Part shown: in pieces, positions 9,437 through 19,374 of the stretch
How positions within the stretch are numbered: the first letter of the stretch is position 1
Layout of the letters: the number at the start of each line of letters is the position of its first letter
DNA from: Fodinibius salinus
GTDB lineage: Bacteria > Bacteroidota > Rhodothermia > Balneolales > Balneolaceae
DNA length: 64,000 bases
NCBI RefSeq assembly: GCF_008124865.1
Contig: NZ_VNHY01000001.1
Location: forward strand, 124,001-188,000
Direction of reading: 5' to 3'
The notes under the pieces: model-generated
What the model was told of the DNA's origin: nothing
The model's input: only the letters and a program-made list of their open reading frames with translations
The model's database searches: none
Translations under genes and position numbers: made by a program

Positions 9437-10708
9437 TTATTCCTCTTGTGTAGCCCGTGTGATGTTAGCTCCTACATTGGTAAGTTTTTGCTCCAAATCT
9501 TCATAGCCACGATCAAGGTGGTAGATACGCAGTACATCCGTCTTTCCTTCGGCAACCATGCCTGCCAGCACCAGACTTACACTGGCCCGCAGATCGGTAC
9601 TCATAACGGAAGCACCTTTAAGCGTGGTTTTACCGTTAATCCGTACCGTATTTTCTTTTACATTCATTTCAGCGCCCAGCCGTACAACTTCGGGCACGTA
9701 ACTAAATCGATCATAATAAACTGTATCAGTAACCGATGATTGACCGTCAGCTTGCGTCATCATGGTAGCCCACTGGGCCTGTAAATCGGTAGGGAAGCCC
9801 GGATATATTGCCGTTTCTATAGAGGTAGGATTAATTTTTTCAGGCGCTTTAATATGAATGGAATCTCCGTTGATATCCATATCGACGCCCGTCTTGCGAA
9901 AGGTCTCAGGAAAATGACCCAAGTCGTCAACATCTACATTTTCTAATGTTACATTTGATTGCGGATGCATAGCGGCACCAATCATAAAAGTACCGGTCTC
10001 AATACGATCGGATGCATTGCGGATATGAGCTCCCTTGAGACTGTCAACGCCACGGATAGTGAGCGTGCTAGTGCCGATGCCTTCGATATTGGCCCCCATT
10101 TCGGACAGTTTTTTGCACAACAGCACAACGTCAGGCTCTTTGGCGGCGTTTTCAATGGTAAACTCTTTTGCTCTGAGTACTGAGGCCAGCACAAGGTTCA
10201 CTGTTGCACCGACACTGCTGGGTTCCAGCTTAAAACGGCCGCCTTCCATCATCTCAGGAGCATTGGCCAGTACATATCCTTCTTCAAGATCGATTTCGGC
10301 ACCCATGGCGCGCATGCCGTCGAGGTGCAGGTCAACGGGACGCGGTCCCCACGCACAGCCGCCGGGTAGTGATACTTTTGCTTCTCCATATTTACCCAGT
10401 AGGGCACCCAGCATATAAAAAGAGGCGCGCATCTTACGGACCAGCTCGTAGGGCGCTTCCAGGTGCGTCAGATTTTTGGGATCGATAGTAAGTCTCCCAT
10501 CATCTTCATCAAAATCTACGCGGCAGCCGGTGACCCGAATTACGTTATTAAACGTATAAATGTCGCGCAGTTTGGGAATATTTGTAATGGTGGTCGGCGA
10601 ATCGCCGAGAATAGCTGCTGCCATTAGTGGCAGGGCAGCATTTTTAGATCCGCTGATTGGAATAGTGCCTTGCAGGGGAGTAGGTCCTTCTATAACAAAT
10701 TTATCCAC
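9437..10708 (-). CDS. murA: UDP-N-acetylglucosamine 1-carboxyvinyltransferase MurA
   Basis: MurA is a 423-residue cytoplasmic enzyme that transfers enolpyruvate from PEP to UDP-GlcNAc, the first committed step of peptidoglycan synthesis and the fosfomycin target. ISGSKNAALPLMAA (~18) holds the Lys/Asn pair that binds substrate. PGGCAWGPRPVDLH carries the active-site Cys118. The start is a GTG at 10708 overlapping the end of the biotinyl-protein gene by 8 bases (GTGGATAA), which indicates translational coupling. Confidence 0.95.
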   Translation of the reverse strand: MDKFVIEGPTPLQGTIPISGSKNAALPLMAAAILGDSPTTITNIPKLRDIYTFNNVIRVTGCRVDFDEDDGRLTIDPKNLTHLEAPYELVRKMRASFYMLGALLGKYGEAKVSLPGGCAWGPRPVDLHLDGMRAMGAEIDLEEGYVLANAPEMMEGGRFKLEPSSVGATVNLVLASVLRAKEFTIENAAKEPDVVLLCKKLSEMGANIEGIGTSTLTIRGVDSLKGAHIRNASDRIETGTFMIGAAMHPQSNVTLENVDVDDLGHFPETFRKTGVDMDINGDSIHIKAPEKINPTSIETAIYPGFPTDLQAQWATMMTQADGQSSVTDTVYYDRFSYVPEVVRLGAEMNVKENTVRINGKTTLKGASVMSTDLRASVSLVLAGMVAEGKTDVLRIYHLDRGYEDLEQKLTNVGANITRATQEE

Positions 10709-11210
10709 TTGCTTCTATCTCTAAAATTAGTGCGTCTTTTTCTAATGAATCTCCTTCAGCTATGTTGATAGATACTACTTTGCCATCGATGGGCGCTTTT
10801 AGCTCATTTTCCATTTTCATGGCTTCGAGGATGGCTACGGGCTGTCCAAGTTCTACTTCGTCGCCTTCAGATACCAAGACTTCCAGAATCTTACCCGGCA
10901 TGGGAGCGTTTAGCTCACCTTCACCAATTTCTCCGGCCGTTTTAAAACCTAGCCTGTCAAGCAATAGGTCTTGCTCATCTCGTACCGTAACTGAATGCCA
11001 GTTGCCATTGAGCGTAAACGTTACCGTATGCTTGTCGTATGATACATTATCAATTTGGTACAGTTTTGTTCCCATCCGTAGTAGGTAACGCCCATTCTTT
11101 TGCCGGCTGAACTGATAAGATTGGTGCTGGTCACCGAATACTGCTGTATTATCGTCTTCCAGCAGTTCCAGTTTGGTTACTTTGTCATCGAAGGTTGCTT
11201 CAAATTCCAT
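10701..11210 (-). CDS. Biotin/lipoyl-attachment domain protein (BCCP-like subunit)
   Basis: The 169-residue protein has a C-terminal biotinyl domain (about 95-169). EAMKMENELKAP contains the lysine that receives biotin, and APMPGKILEVLV opens the domain. The N-terminal 90 residues form a beta-rich segment like that of acyl-CoA/pyruvate carboxylase biotin-carrier subunits. The carboxylase partners are not in this window. It is co-transcribed with the 89-aa gene upstream and murA downstream. Confidence 0.82.
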   Translation of the reverse strand: MEFEATFDDKVTKLELLEDDNTAVFGDQHQSYQFSRQKNGRYLLRMGTKLYQIDNVSYDKHTVTFTLNGNWHSVTVRDEQDLLLDRLGFKTAGEIGEGELNAPMPGKILEVLVSEGDEVELGQPVAILEAMKMENELKAPIDGKVVSINIAEGDSLEKDALILEIEASG

Positions 11211-11213
11211 AAG

Positions 11214-11483
11214 TTAGTGTGATTTTATTTCTCCAAGTCCTTTGCTGGTAGCCTGAAAGGTAAAATCTTGCAGGTTATCGGTATCATAAAAGCTGGTGAG
11301 CGAAATTTTATTGCCGCTCCGTTCGTATGCTTCAATAAATCCAAAGCTAAGCAAATTGATAAGATCATCGCGCAGCTCACCGTGCAGAAGTCCCGTTTCT
11401 TCCAGAATATCCTGATATTTTTCCGGAAAAATAAGTTTTTCCAGTACGCGCTTTTCTGTTTGTGATATCTTTCGCTTGCTCAT
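11214..11483 (-). CDS. Conserved small protein, possible winged-helix fold
   Basis: This 89-residue protein is not recognised. The first 50 residues alternate helices (TEKRVLEKLIFPEKYQDILE, GELRDDLINLLSFGFI), resembling a small winged-helix that ends in a beta strand (FTFQATSKGLGEI). It lies three bases upstream of the biotinyl-protein gene in the same operon. Its role is unknown. Confidence 0.6.
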   Translation of the reverse strand: MSKRKISQTEKRVLEKLIFPEKYQDILEETGLLHGELRDDLINLLSFGFIEAYERSGNKISLTSFYDTDNLQDFTFQATSKGLGEIKSH

Positions 11484-11535
11484 AACTGCTTATCTTAAAA
11501 ATCATGAAAATAGCAGGCCGACAGGGATTTCCCAA

Positions 11536-12054
11536 TTATTCAATGCGAACATCTCCGTAGCTTATCAGGTTTTGCTTACCGTCGTAAATAAGGATGCGAT
11601 ACAAACCTTCCTTTGTGGTATTCTCAGCGATGTTACTCCCTTCAAGGGCAATGGAATTAAAATCAATAAGTTCACTTTGATCTAACTGTCGAAGCAGGGG
11701 AAATTGGGTATCAGTAGGTAAACGAAATTTTCGAATTACGATGACATTAACAGGATCTGAGACATTGAATTCTATTTGTAAATTAAGAGTACTGTTATAA
11801 GGCAGGGGATTAGGATGGGGAGGGTCAGACAGTTCAGAGCTGATGGAAATCAGCCGATTATACATTGGGCCCACCCGCCAGTCATCGGGATCAGTTTGGC
11901 CAACAATTTCACCATTGCTATCGGTCTTAGTGATTTTATCCGGAGTGGTAAGTGCTCGATTTTCAAAATCGCGCTGGTCGTTGCTTTTGGAGCATCCCAT
12001 AAGCAATAAGACACTGAATACAGTAATCCAAAAAGCAAATTTGTTGATAATCAT
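11536..12054 (-). CDS. Putative lipoprotein, function unknown
   Basis: Starting at the ATG at 12054, the protein opens with MIINKFAFWITVFSVLLLMGC, a type II signal peptide with lipobox LLMGC. The mature part (~150 residues) looks beta-rich: NLQIEFNVSDPVNVIVIRKF, then YRILIYDGKQNLISYGDV at the end. An upstream in-frame TTG would add 38 residues without a sensible signal, so the ATG was chosen. It is predicted to be anchored in the envelope. Confidence 0.68.
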   Translation of the reverse strand: MIINKFAFWITVFSVLLLMGCSKSNDQRDFENRALTTPDKITKTDSNGEIVGQTDPDDWRVGPMYNRLISISSELSDPPHPNPLPYNSTLNLQIEFNVSDPVNVIVIRKFRLPTDTQFPLLRQLDQSELIDFNSIALEGSNIAENTTKEGLYRILIYDGKQNLISYGDVRIE

Positions 12055-12104
12055 AGCTGGAGCGGCATAATAGCATTTCAAATTAAGCAGTATAATATCG
12101 AACT

Positions 12105-12971
12105 TTGGGAACTTATTTGAAACTAAATTATCATATTTTGGAGAGTTCACCAATAGCCAAACGATCAACTATTCTCATTTTATTTTGTCTGCTTTGCGTA
12201 GGGATTACCAAACAAGGTTCTGGGCAAGACTTGTTGTTAACCTATAACCACTCCGAACGTCCACCTACAATGGATGAGATGCTCGAGTGGAAAGAGGAGT
12301 TTACCTATAAGGTTAAGTACGGATTTTTTAAGCTCGGCCAGGTGAAGACGCAAATTGTGCGTGATACCACTTACCGCGGTCATCATCTTTGGTGGCTGCG
12401 AACAATTATTACCTCTAATTCCAGTATTCCTTTTATAGGGGAAGAAGAAAATCATTATAACACCTTGTTTGTAGCTACCGACAGCCTGCCCCATACTAAA
12501 CTTTATTGGAGGGATAATGTTGAGGAAGAAGAGTTTAATGATGAACGATATCGTTTTGACTATGAGAATGAGAAGGTTTACGCTTCGGCAAAAGGGGCCG
12601 CGGTGGATACGTTTAAAGTAACGGAGCCGTCTAGTTCGGGGCAGCTCATTTTTTACTATTCGCGTTTGTTTGCAGGTCGTAATGAAGAATATCAGCTGCC
12701 GGTATATATCCAGCAGCAAAAAGGATATATCACAGCCAGGGCCACATCAAGAATGGAAACGCGCGAATATGAAGCATTTAAAAAGCCGGTTGAAACTTAT
12801 TTTACCAAAGGAAATGCCGATTTTGAAGGCCCGTTTGGCTTTACAGGGGAATTTAAGTCCTGGTATGTTACGGATGACTTGCGCGTGCCGGCCGAAGCGC
12901 ATGTCAAAGTTTGGCTGGGCAATGTAAAAGTGCGACTAATTAACTATAAAAAAGAACGACGTAACCAATGA
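12105..12971 (+). CDS. DUF3108 domain protein, secreted
   Basis: The protein has about 288 residues, with a hydrophobic signal segment ([15 protein letters not shown]) and a mature domain typical of DUF3108: [17 protein letters not shown], then a lipocalin-like run of beta strands ending in the [11 protein letters not shown] segment. The start is uncertain. The frame opens with TTG at 12105, and another TTG or even an ATA behind a GGAGAG sequence is possible. The stop overlaps the dut start by four bases (ATGA). Members are thought to be periplasmic or cell-wall proteins of unknown role. Confidence 0.75.
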   Translation: MGTYLKLNYHILESSPIAKRSTILILFCLLCVGITKQGSGQDLLLTYNHSERPPTMDEMLEWKEEFTYKVKYGFFKLGQVKTQIVRDTTYRGHHLWWLRTIITSNSSIPFIGEEENHYNTLFVATDSLPHTKLYWRDNVEEEEFNDERYRFDYENEKVYASAKGAAVDTFKVTEPSSSGQLIFYYSRLFAGRNEEYQLPVYIQQQKGYITARATSRMETREYEAFKKPVETYFTKGNADFEGPFGFTGEFKSWYVTDDLRVPAEAHVKVWLGNVKVRLINYKKERRNQ

Positions 12972-13411
12972 ATATACCGTTTAAAAAATTATCACATGCA
13001 GTGGACTTGCCACTGCCGTCTTACGAATCTGAATATGCCGCAGGCATGGATCTCCGCGCTGCTCTTACCGAGCCTATGACCCTGGCACCGGGCAAGCGGG
13101 CATTGGTACCCACCGGATTAAAGATGGCACTTCCCAAGGGATATGAAGCCCAGATTCGCCCCCGAAGTGGATTGGCTTATCGAAACGGTATTACCATGTT
13201 GAACACTCCGGGTACCATTGATGCCGACTACCGTGGGGAGCTGAAAGTACTGGCCGTAAATTTGGGTGAAGAGCCGTTTAAGATTACCCATGGAGATCGT
13301 ATAGCGCAGATGGTTATCGCTCCGGTTATTCAGCCTGATATTGATGAAGTGGACACGCTACCCGAAACCGAGCGTGGAGAAGGCGGATTTGGCAGTACAG
13401 GAGTTCAATAG
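12968..13411 (+). CDS. dut: dUTP diphosphatase
   Basis: The 147-residue trimeric dUTPase hydrolyses dUTP to dUMP and pyrophosphate, preventing uracil misincorporation and supplying the dTMP pathway downstream of Dcd. All five family motifs are visible: [43 protein letters not shown] and [11 protein letters not shown] (the C-terminal P-loop-like arm). It is coupled by an ATGA overlap to the DUF3108 gene. Confidence 0.96.
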   Translation: MNIPFKKLSHAVDLPLPSYESEYAAGMDLRAALTEPMTLAPGKRALVPTGLKMALPKGYEAQIRPRSGLAYRNGITMLNTPGTIDADYRGELKVLAVNLGEEPFKITHGDRIAQMVIAPVIQPDIDEVDTLPETERGEGGFGSTGVQ

Positions 13412-13507
13412 AAAGTTAGAACGTATTAGGTCGAAAAGATTGCTAACTGAGAATTGGAACTCAGTTCTTAAGAAGAAACGTAGAAAAATTCAGTCTGTAA
13501 ACCGCCA

Positions 13508-14794
13508 GTGCTCGAGAATATACGTCCATATATTGACTTAGTTTCCAACAATCGGGATTACCGCCGGTTGTGGCTTAGCCAAATTGTATCTAATTTCGGC
13601 GACTGGTTTGGCATCTTAGCAGTTTATGCGCTCATCACGCGCTATTCAGATTCTGAGTTTTTGCTAGGATTAATCATCGTGGTCAAGATGTTAAGCCTGG
13701 CAAGCTTTTCACCCTTTGCGGGATATTTGACGGATCGATTCGATCGCCGTCGAATTATGATAGCATGCGATCTGCTTCGGGGACTTTTGGTAGCGTGTTT
13801 ATTACTTGTAGTCTCATACGAAACGCTTTGGCTTGCCTATGTGCTTACCGCTCTGCAGATGATGTTATCTGCCGTTTTTGAACCGGCCAAGACCTCGTCC
13901 ATTCCCAACGTTACCACCAAAGAGGAGTTGGTAGATGCTAACGTACTATCTTCGGCCAGCTGGAGCATAATTTTTACAATGGGTATGGGATTTGGCGGCC
14001 TTGCTACGGCATGGCTGGGTACTGATTTGGTATTCATCATTGATGCTCTTTCGTATGGACTGTCGGCCTGGTTTATTTATGGTGCAGTTATCCCGCAGGA
14101 AAAAATGTCGGAAAAAGAATTACACCGAACGAGAAATCCACTTGTGGGTATCAAAGAAGGATTTCAATATTTACGAGATAACCCACAGGTACTGCGTCCT
14201 ACGTTGGCCAAAGCTTGTTTTACTATGTTCTTAGGGGCCCTTACCTATATGCTGATCCTGGTATCCGAGGAGGTGCTGCTTATGGGCAGTGTAGGGCTTG
14301 GACTATTATACGCCTCTCGCGGTGTGGGAACGGGGATTGGTCCAATTATTGGCCGACGTATTTTTAAGCAAGAGAGCGGTTGGATACGTGCCATGGGGTT
14401 TTGCATGATGTTTGGCGGATTGATGTATGCTGTGGTGGGATGGACCACGAGTTTGGTGGTGATGCTGGTGTTTGTATTTATTGCTCACGCGGCCTCGGGT
14501 GCCAACTGGGTGATGAGTACCGTACTTCTTCAGCGCCGCACTCCTGATACTTTTCGAGGGCGCATCTTTAGTACGGAGTGGCTGCTGTTTACAGTGGCGC
14601 AGTCAATATCGGTTATGGCCGCTTCATGGATTCTTGAAAATGGATGGCTCACCATTCAGCAGACTATGATAATATTTTCGATGCTGCTGAGTTTAGCCGG
14701 AGTTTTTTGGCATCAAACGCTTACGCAGGATGAGGATCACTATCAAGAGGGCGTAGAGGATTTAACAACGGCGGGAACCGTAGATCATGCTTAA
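13508..14794 (+). CDS. MFS transporter (enterobactin-exporter-like MFS_3)
   Basis: The protein has 428 residues with about 12 hydrophobic segments. The N-terminal pattern RDYRRLWLSQIVSNFGDWF and the loop GYLTDRFDRRRIMI (motif A equivalent between TM2 and TM3) fit the MFS_3 group, which includes EntS-type and macrolide-type exporters. The substrate cannot be read from sequence. The start is taken as GTG at 13508, about 100 bp after dut. An in-frame start downstream is less likely because the conserved N-terminus would be lost. Confidence 0.8.
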   Translation: MLENIRPYIDLVSNNRDYRRLWLSQIVSNFGDWFGILAVYALITRYSDSEFLLGLIIVVKMLSLASFSPFAGYLTDRFDRRRIMIACDLLRGLLVACLLLVVSYETLWLAYVLTALQMMLSAVFEPAKTSSIPNVTTKEELVDANVLSSASWSIIFTMGMGFGGLATAWLGTDLVFIIDALSYGLSAWFIYGAVIPQEKMSEKELHRTRNPLVGIKEGFQYLRDNPQVLRPTLAKACFTMFLGALTYMLILVSEEVLLMGSVGLGLLYASRGVGTGIGPIIGRRIFKQESGWIRAMGFCMMFGGLMYAVVGWTTSLVVMLVFVFIAHAASGANWVMSTVLLQRRTPDTFRGRIFSTEWLLFTVAQSISVMAASWILENGWLTIQQTMIIFSMLLSLAGVFWHQTLTQDEDHYQEGVEDLTTAGTVDHA

Positions 14795-14841
14795 TTGGTG
14801 TTATGCTTATATCTGCTATAAATGACTAAATTAGAGGCGGA

Positions 14842-15369
14842 CTATTCAAAATGCTTTTTTTCCTCTTTGTAGTCCTCGTCAGAAACCAGTCCTTGTTGCC
14901 AAAGTCCGGTAAGGTAATTCATCTTCTCCATGCTCCCGGGATTGTGTTCCGGTTCTTTGGGTTTGCTTTCTTCTTTCTCTTTGTGACGCTGTTGCTCGGC
15001 AAAAATAGCTTTTTCAAGCAGTTGTTTTATCTTTTCAGGACCTTCAAGTCCCTGCAATGTTACAGAAGAAGCTGAAGTTTGCAGTATAATGTCACCAACG
15101 CCCATCTTTCGTTGGATGAAGGTTTGATCAACCCGGATTTTCTTAATATTGACCAGATCAATATGCCGTTCGTATTTCTTGCCCTGAGAGGTAAGCTGCG
15201 TATCGCTGAAGGTATAAGAATAGGTATGTTGTTTTATGTATACCCAGTAGAGGCCAATGAACCCAATACCCAAAAGGGGGATACAAAGTATAGATAGCAG
15301 GTAGCCAACAATGTGGTTTTTCCAGCTCGGCTCAAGCGTAATTGTGCTGTCGTTAAACTGTTTAGACAT
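14842..15369 (-). CDS. Membrane protein with bPH and SHOCT domains
   Basis: The 175-residue protein has two hydrophobic segments (residues ~18-45), then a bacterial PH-like domain (YSYTFSDTQLTSQGKKYERHIDLVNIKKIRV). A charged linker follows, and then a C-terminal SHOCT-type helix pair (KMNYLTGLWQQGLVSDEDYKEEKKHFE region). SHOCT modules are thought to mediate oligomerisation. It is predicted to lie in the cytoplasmic membrane with the PH domain inside. No operon partner. Confidence 0.72.
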   Translation of the reverse strand: MSKQFNDSTITLEPSWKNHIVGYLLSILCIPLLGIGFIGLYWVYIKQHTYSYTFSDTQLTSQGKKYERHIDLVNIKKIRVDQTFIQRKMGVGDIILQTSASSVTLQGLEGPEKIKQLLEKAIFAEQQRHKEKEESKPKEPEHNPGSMEKMNYLTGLWQQGLVSDEDYKEEKKHFE

Positions 15370-15525
15370 AAAACTAAAGGTTGATGATCAGGAACGTACA
15401 ACAAGTATATTAAGTTAGGTAAATTTGATAAAATACAAAGTGAAATCCCTAAGTTTTTCCAAACAAATTTCATATATTATCACGCTTCTTAACGGCTGGG
15501 CACTGCTAAGTTTGTAAACATGTAG

Positions 15526-16194
15526 ATGAAGATGAAACCGTGGAAATATATTGTCGCTCTCTGGATGACCGGAGTTGTTATTGCAGGATTTCTGATCCCA
15601 ATTCCAGAAATTCCTATTCTTAAAGAATCAGCACGGAATCTGTTTTTGCACGTGCCTATGTGGATGACGATGTCGGTTTGTTTTGCGCTGGGACTTTTTT
15701 ACAGCATCAAATATTTACACGATCCCGATTTGTCTGTTGATCGCAAAGCCGAGACGACCACACAGATAGGATTAATTTTTGGAATTTGTGGACTGCTGAC
15801 CGGCTCAGTATGGGCGCGGTTTACGTGGGGAACTTGGTGGACGTTCTCGGAGCCTCGTATGAATCTGGCAGCCCTGGGGATGATGATTTATGTGGCTTAT
15901 TTTGTACTGCGCACCGCATTTGACAATCCCGAGAAGCGTGCCAAAATTGCGGCTGTCTATAATGTATTTGCCGCAACAACCATACCGTTTTTGTTATATA
16001 TTATCCCCCGCCAGTTACCCAGCCTGCATCCCGGGGCAGATGGCAATCCGGCCTTTAGCGAAATAACAGCGCCGGAACTCCGCTACATTTTTTATCCGGC
16101 CGTTATTGGATTTATTGGGCTGGCAATTTGGTTGATTGATATCCTAAACCGGTATAAAAAGGTTAAGTACCAACTAGAACAACAAGAACTATGA
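15526..16194 (+). CDS. ccmC: Cytochrome c biogenesis protein CcmC
   Basis: CcmC is a 222-residue, six-TM membrane protein that hands haem to the chaperone CcmE. The tryptophan-rich periplasmic motif is WGTWWTFSEPRMN (about 105), and conserved periplasmic histidines lie in FLHVPMWM and SLHPGA. It is the first gene of a ccmC - ccmD-like - ccmE - ccmF operon. The stop overlaps the next start (ATGA). Confidence 0.9.
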   Translation: MKMKPWKYIVALWMTGVVIAGFLIPIPEIPILKESARNLFLHVPMWMTMSVCFALGLFYSIKYLHDPDLSVDRKAETTTQIGLIFGICGLLTGSVWARFTWGTWWTFSEPRMNLAALGMMIYVAYFVLRTAFDNPEKRAKIAAVYNVFAATTIPFLLYIIPRQLPSLHPGADGNPAFSEITAPELRYIFYPAVIGFIGLAIWLIDILNRYKKVKYQLEQQEL

Positions 16195-16457
16195 ATTTTT
16201 CTTTGATACAGCTACAGCAAGATACTGTTGCGGCTGCCGATACGCTATCGGAGGCTTATGCCTCCAAATGGGAATCCTCGTCGGGACTTGAACAGGCCGG
16301 TCCGTTGATGCAGACGTTGGCCTCACATGATCTTATTTTTATTGTCTTAATTGTAAGTCTAATTATTTGGTTGGTATTGCTTTTTTTCATTATCCGTACG
16401 GATAAAAAAGTGGAACAGCTCGAAGACCAAGTTGAACAGCTAAATACAAGCGATTAG
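16191..16457 (+). CDS. CcmD-like single-TM protein
   Basis: The 88-residue protein has one strong membrane helix (about 48-70: LIFIVLIVSLIIWLVLLFFI), followed by a short coiled coil (DKKVEQLEDQVEQL). Position between ccmC and ccmE, size and topology match CcmD, which helps release holo-CcmE from CcmC. The N-terminal extension is longer than in proteobacterial CcmD, so the identification rests mostly on context. Confidence 0.7.
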   Translation: MNFSLIQLQQDTVAAADTLSEAYASKWESSSGLEQAGPLMQTLASHDLIFIVLIVSLIIWLVLLFFIIRTDKKVEQLEDQVEQLNTSD

Positions 16458-16459
16458 TT

Positions 16460-16864
16460 ATGAAACCGAAACTTATTATCGGTATTGTGGCTATTGTCGG
16501 GTTTACCTCTCTATTGATGTACAACTTTGGCAACAGCATCAGCACCTATGTGAATTTTGAACAAGCTTCTGGCATGGAAGGAGCCCATGTAGTGGGTACC
16601 TGGGACGATTCTCAGCAGTATGGTTTTTCCATGGAATCTAAACAGTTTTCATTTTATATGAAGGATCAGGAGGGTAATACGCGGCGTGTGGTCTACCCTA
16701 AGAGTAAACCCAACAATTTTGAGCAGGCAGAGAAGCTGGTTGTAATTGGAGAGATGGAAGACGGTGTGTTTTATGCCAACGAGATGCTAATGAAGTGCCC
16801 CTCGAAATATAACAACGCTGACGCTGCTGAATTTGAAAAGGCCAACACTTCTAAAAGTTCCTGA
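16460..16864 (+). CDS. ccmE: Haem chaperone CcmE, Cys-x3-Tyr variant
   Basis: The 134-residue protein has an N-terminal membrane anchor (residues 4-24) and an OB-fold periplasmic domain. In the classical family haem is held covalently by the histidine of an LAKHDENY motif. Here the corresponding segment reads MLMKCPSKYN, so Cys113 replaces the histidine and Tyr117 is kept. This is the CxxxY type described for sulfate reducers and archaea. It lies between the ccmD-like gene and ccmF. Confidence 0.9.
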   Translation: MKPKLIIGIVAIVGFTSLLMYNFGNSISTYVNFEQASGMEGAHVVGTWDDSQQYGFSMESKQFSFYMKDQEGNTRRVVYPKSKPNNFEQAEKLVVIGEMEDGVFYANEMLMKCPSKYNNADAAEFEKANTSKSS

Positions 16865-16867
16865 TTG

Positions 16868-19357
16868 ATGATTGAGACGTTTGGTAAACTTTTTGTCAAT
16901 GCATCATTTGTATGTACCATTCTAGCTGTCATTGGTTATTTTATATATTCCCGCAATAATCGCAATACTTACTTTCGAGTATCAAACTGGCTGTTTGGCA
17001 TCCAGGGAATATTCTTGTTGGTAGCCTCTGGGTTTTTGCTGTACATCATACTGACCCATCAGTTCAACTTTTATTACGTTTACAATTATACCAGTAGCGA
17101 CCTGCAGCTCAAATACCTGATTTCTGCCTTCTGGGGCGGTCAAGAGGGTAGTTTTATGCTGTGGGTTTTATTTTCCACCATACTTGGTCTGGGGCTTATG
17201 AAATGGACTGACGAGCCGTATCGCGGTCCTGTACTCTTTTTCCTGGCGCTTACCCAAGTGTTTTTATTGTCAATGGTATCCGGCATCTCATTTGGTGACT
17301 TTACGCTCGGAGCATCACCCTTCCGGTCATTGGCCGAAGCCATGCCCAACGCACCTTTTTTGCAATCCAATCCCGATTTTGTTCCGCAAGATGGTAAAGG
17401 GTTGAACGATCTGCTTAAAAGTCCCTGGATGATGATTCATCCGCCCATCTTGTTTGTAGGATTTTCAATGATGACAATTCCGTACTGCTTTGCCATGGCT
17501 GCCCTTTGGAAGCGGAAATATCATGAGTGGGTTAATCCCGCACTGCCATGGACGCTCGGTGCAAACGTAGCACTGTTAACGGCGATCTTTCTCGGTGGAT
17601 ACTGGGCATATGTCACGCTTTCATTTGGCGGTTATTGGGCATGGGATCCGGTAGAAAATGCCTCTTTTGTACCATGGCTGCTGGGCACAGCGGGAATTCA
17701 TACCATGATTATCCAGCGCAAGAGTTCAACTTCCCAGAAAGCCTCAATCATCTTTGCCATACTGGCCTATGTAGCTGTCGTCTATGAGACGTTTTTGACG
17801 CGTTCGGGCGTGCTTTCGGATGCATCGGTACACAGCTTCGTTGACCTGGGGCTGTATAATCAGCTGGTAATATTCATGGTAGCCGTGACGGCTATCGGAC
17901 TTGGGTTGTTTTTCTATCGTTACAAAGATTTACCTTCCCAGGAAAAAGAATCGAAACTGCTGAGCAGAGAATTTATGACCTTTGCCGGGGCTATGGTCCT
18001 GTTTCTACTGGGACTGGTAATTATCTTGGGGACAAGTTCTCCCATTATCGGCCGACTTTTTGTAGAAAATCCCACTCCGCCGGAGGTTAGTTTTTATAAC
18101 GAGTGGACGATGCCACTGGGGATGATTGCGGCTGTACTGACTGTATTGGGACAGTACCTCTTTTGGAAACGTCAGGATGCTGAATCATTAGCTTATGAAC
18201 TTACCTGGCCGGTAGCTGTAAGCTGTGTAGTTGCACTGGCATCAATCATCATAGGGGATGTTAAAAATATTTATTATATGGTGTATCTGCTTACGGCGTG
18301 GTTTGCGCTTATCGGCAACGGCGTAATAATGGTTCGTCTTATCAAGAAGAATAGCTTACTTATAGGCGGAGCATTATCGCATGTGGGCTTTGCTGTTCTG
18401 TTGCTTGGTATTCTTGCATCTTCGGCCTATAACACGAACTTGCTTGACGAGTCAATGGAAAAATACAACGCCGCCATTGAACAGGGCAAAGTGACGGACG
18501 AGCAAGGTTTTAAGAAAACACAGAAAGTTAATTTTTTGGAGCTGAAACTTAATCAGCCCAAAATTATTGGTGATAAATATAAAGTAACATACCAGGGATA
18601 TACGCTAAAAAACCAGGAACGTTCGGGGCAACAAGAGTATCAGATAAAGTTTGAGCCCGCCGACGGTAACGGTAAGCAATTTACATTACATCCGCAGGTA
18701 TATCCTATGCTTTCTGCTTCTTCGCGATCAAATATTCAATGGTCGGTTGATCCGGATGTACGTGCTGGATTATTCAGTGATACCTATCTGTATGTATCGG
18801 GTAGCTCATATGTAGAGCGTAAAAATGAGCAGGCTAAAGAAAATGCTCCTCAAACAAAGCCTGATTCAACTGCACAAGAAGATTCGGTGGCGACACAAAA
18901 AATATCGGTTGGTAAGGGTCAAACCATTGCTATTGGTCATCTGGACCTGAAATTCCATGATTACAGTAAGGCCACTGATGCCGAATTACAGGATAGTACG
19001 GCCGTAGCGGTACGCGCCAACCTGGAGGTTTGGGAGCGCGGTAGTGACAATTCCGTTAATCTGAAGCCGATGTTCTCGGTCTATAGCAAAAACGGTGAAA
19101 ACTGGACGTATGCACCGCCGGTTGCTGTTCCCGGCTATAAAGATGCAACGATACAGTTTTCGAGCATTGATCCATCCAACGGTGAGATTGAGCTTACCGT
19201 GCGCGGTATTGACGAAAAAGTACAGCAGGAATGGGTGCTGCTGGTGGCCGAAGAAAAACCATTTATTTCGGTAGTATGGCTGGGTACATTTTTGTTGATG
19301 GCTGGATTTAGCGTTTCCATTTTCCGACATTGGAACAGAGAACGCAAGGAATATTAA
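16868..19357 (+). CDS. ccmF: Haem lyase CcmF/NrfE
   Basis: This 829-residue polytopic protein attaches haem to apocytochrome c at the periplasmic face. The WWD domain is GGYWAWDPVENASFVPWL (about 255). Histidines for haem binding occur in MMIHPPILFVGF and near VHSFVDLG. A large soluble C-terminal part (about 540-800) lies before the last TM helix. The ATG at 16868 is four bases after the ccmE stop, and a TTG just before it is not needed. Confidence 0.92.
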   Translation: MIETFGKLFVNASFVCTILAVIGYFIYSRNNRNTYFRVSNWLFGIQGIFLLVASGFLLYIILTHQFNFYYVYNYTSSDLQLKYLISAFWGGQEGSFMLWVLFSTILGLGLMKWTDEPYRGPVLFFLALTQVFLLSMVSGISFGDFTLGASPFRSLAEAMPNAPFLQSNPDFVPQDGKGLNDLLKSPWMMIHPPILFVGFSMMTIPYCFAMAALWKRKYHEWVNPALPWTLGANVALLTAIFLGGYWAYVTLSFGGYWAWDPVENASFVPWLLGTAGIHTMIIQRKSSTSQKASIIFAILAYVAVVYETFLTRSGVLSDASVHSFVDLGLYNQLVIFMVAVTAIGLGLFFYRYKDLPSQEKESKLLSREFMTFAGAMVLFLLGLVIILGTSSPIIGRLFVENPTPPEVSFYNEWTMPLGMIAAVLTVLGQYLFWKRQDAESLAYELTWPVAVSCVVALASIIIGDVKNIYYMVYLLTAWFALIGNGVIMVRLIKKNSLLIGGALSHVGFAVLLLGILASSAYNTNLLDESMEKYNAAIEQGKVTDEQGFKKTQKVNFLELKLNQPKIIGDKYKVTYQGYTLKNQERSGQQEYQIKFEPADGNGKQFTLHPQVYPMLSASSRSNIQWSVDPDVRAGLFSDTYLYVSGSSYVERKNEQAKENAPQTKPDSTAQEDSVATQKISVGKGQTIAIGHLDLKFHDYSKATDAELQDSTAVAVRANLEVWERGSDNSVNLKPMFSVYSKNGENWTYAPPVAVPGYKDATIQFSSIDPSNGEIELTVRGIDEKVQQEWVLLVAEEKPFISVVWLGTFLLMAGFSVSIFRHWNRERKEY

Positions 19358-19374
19358 GGGTTAAAGAATACATA

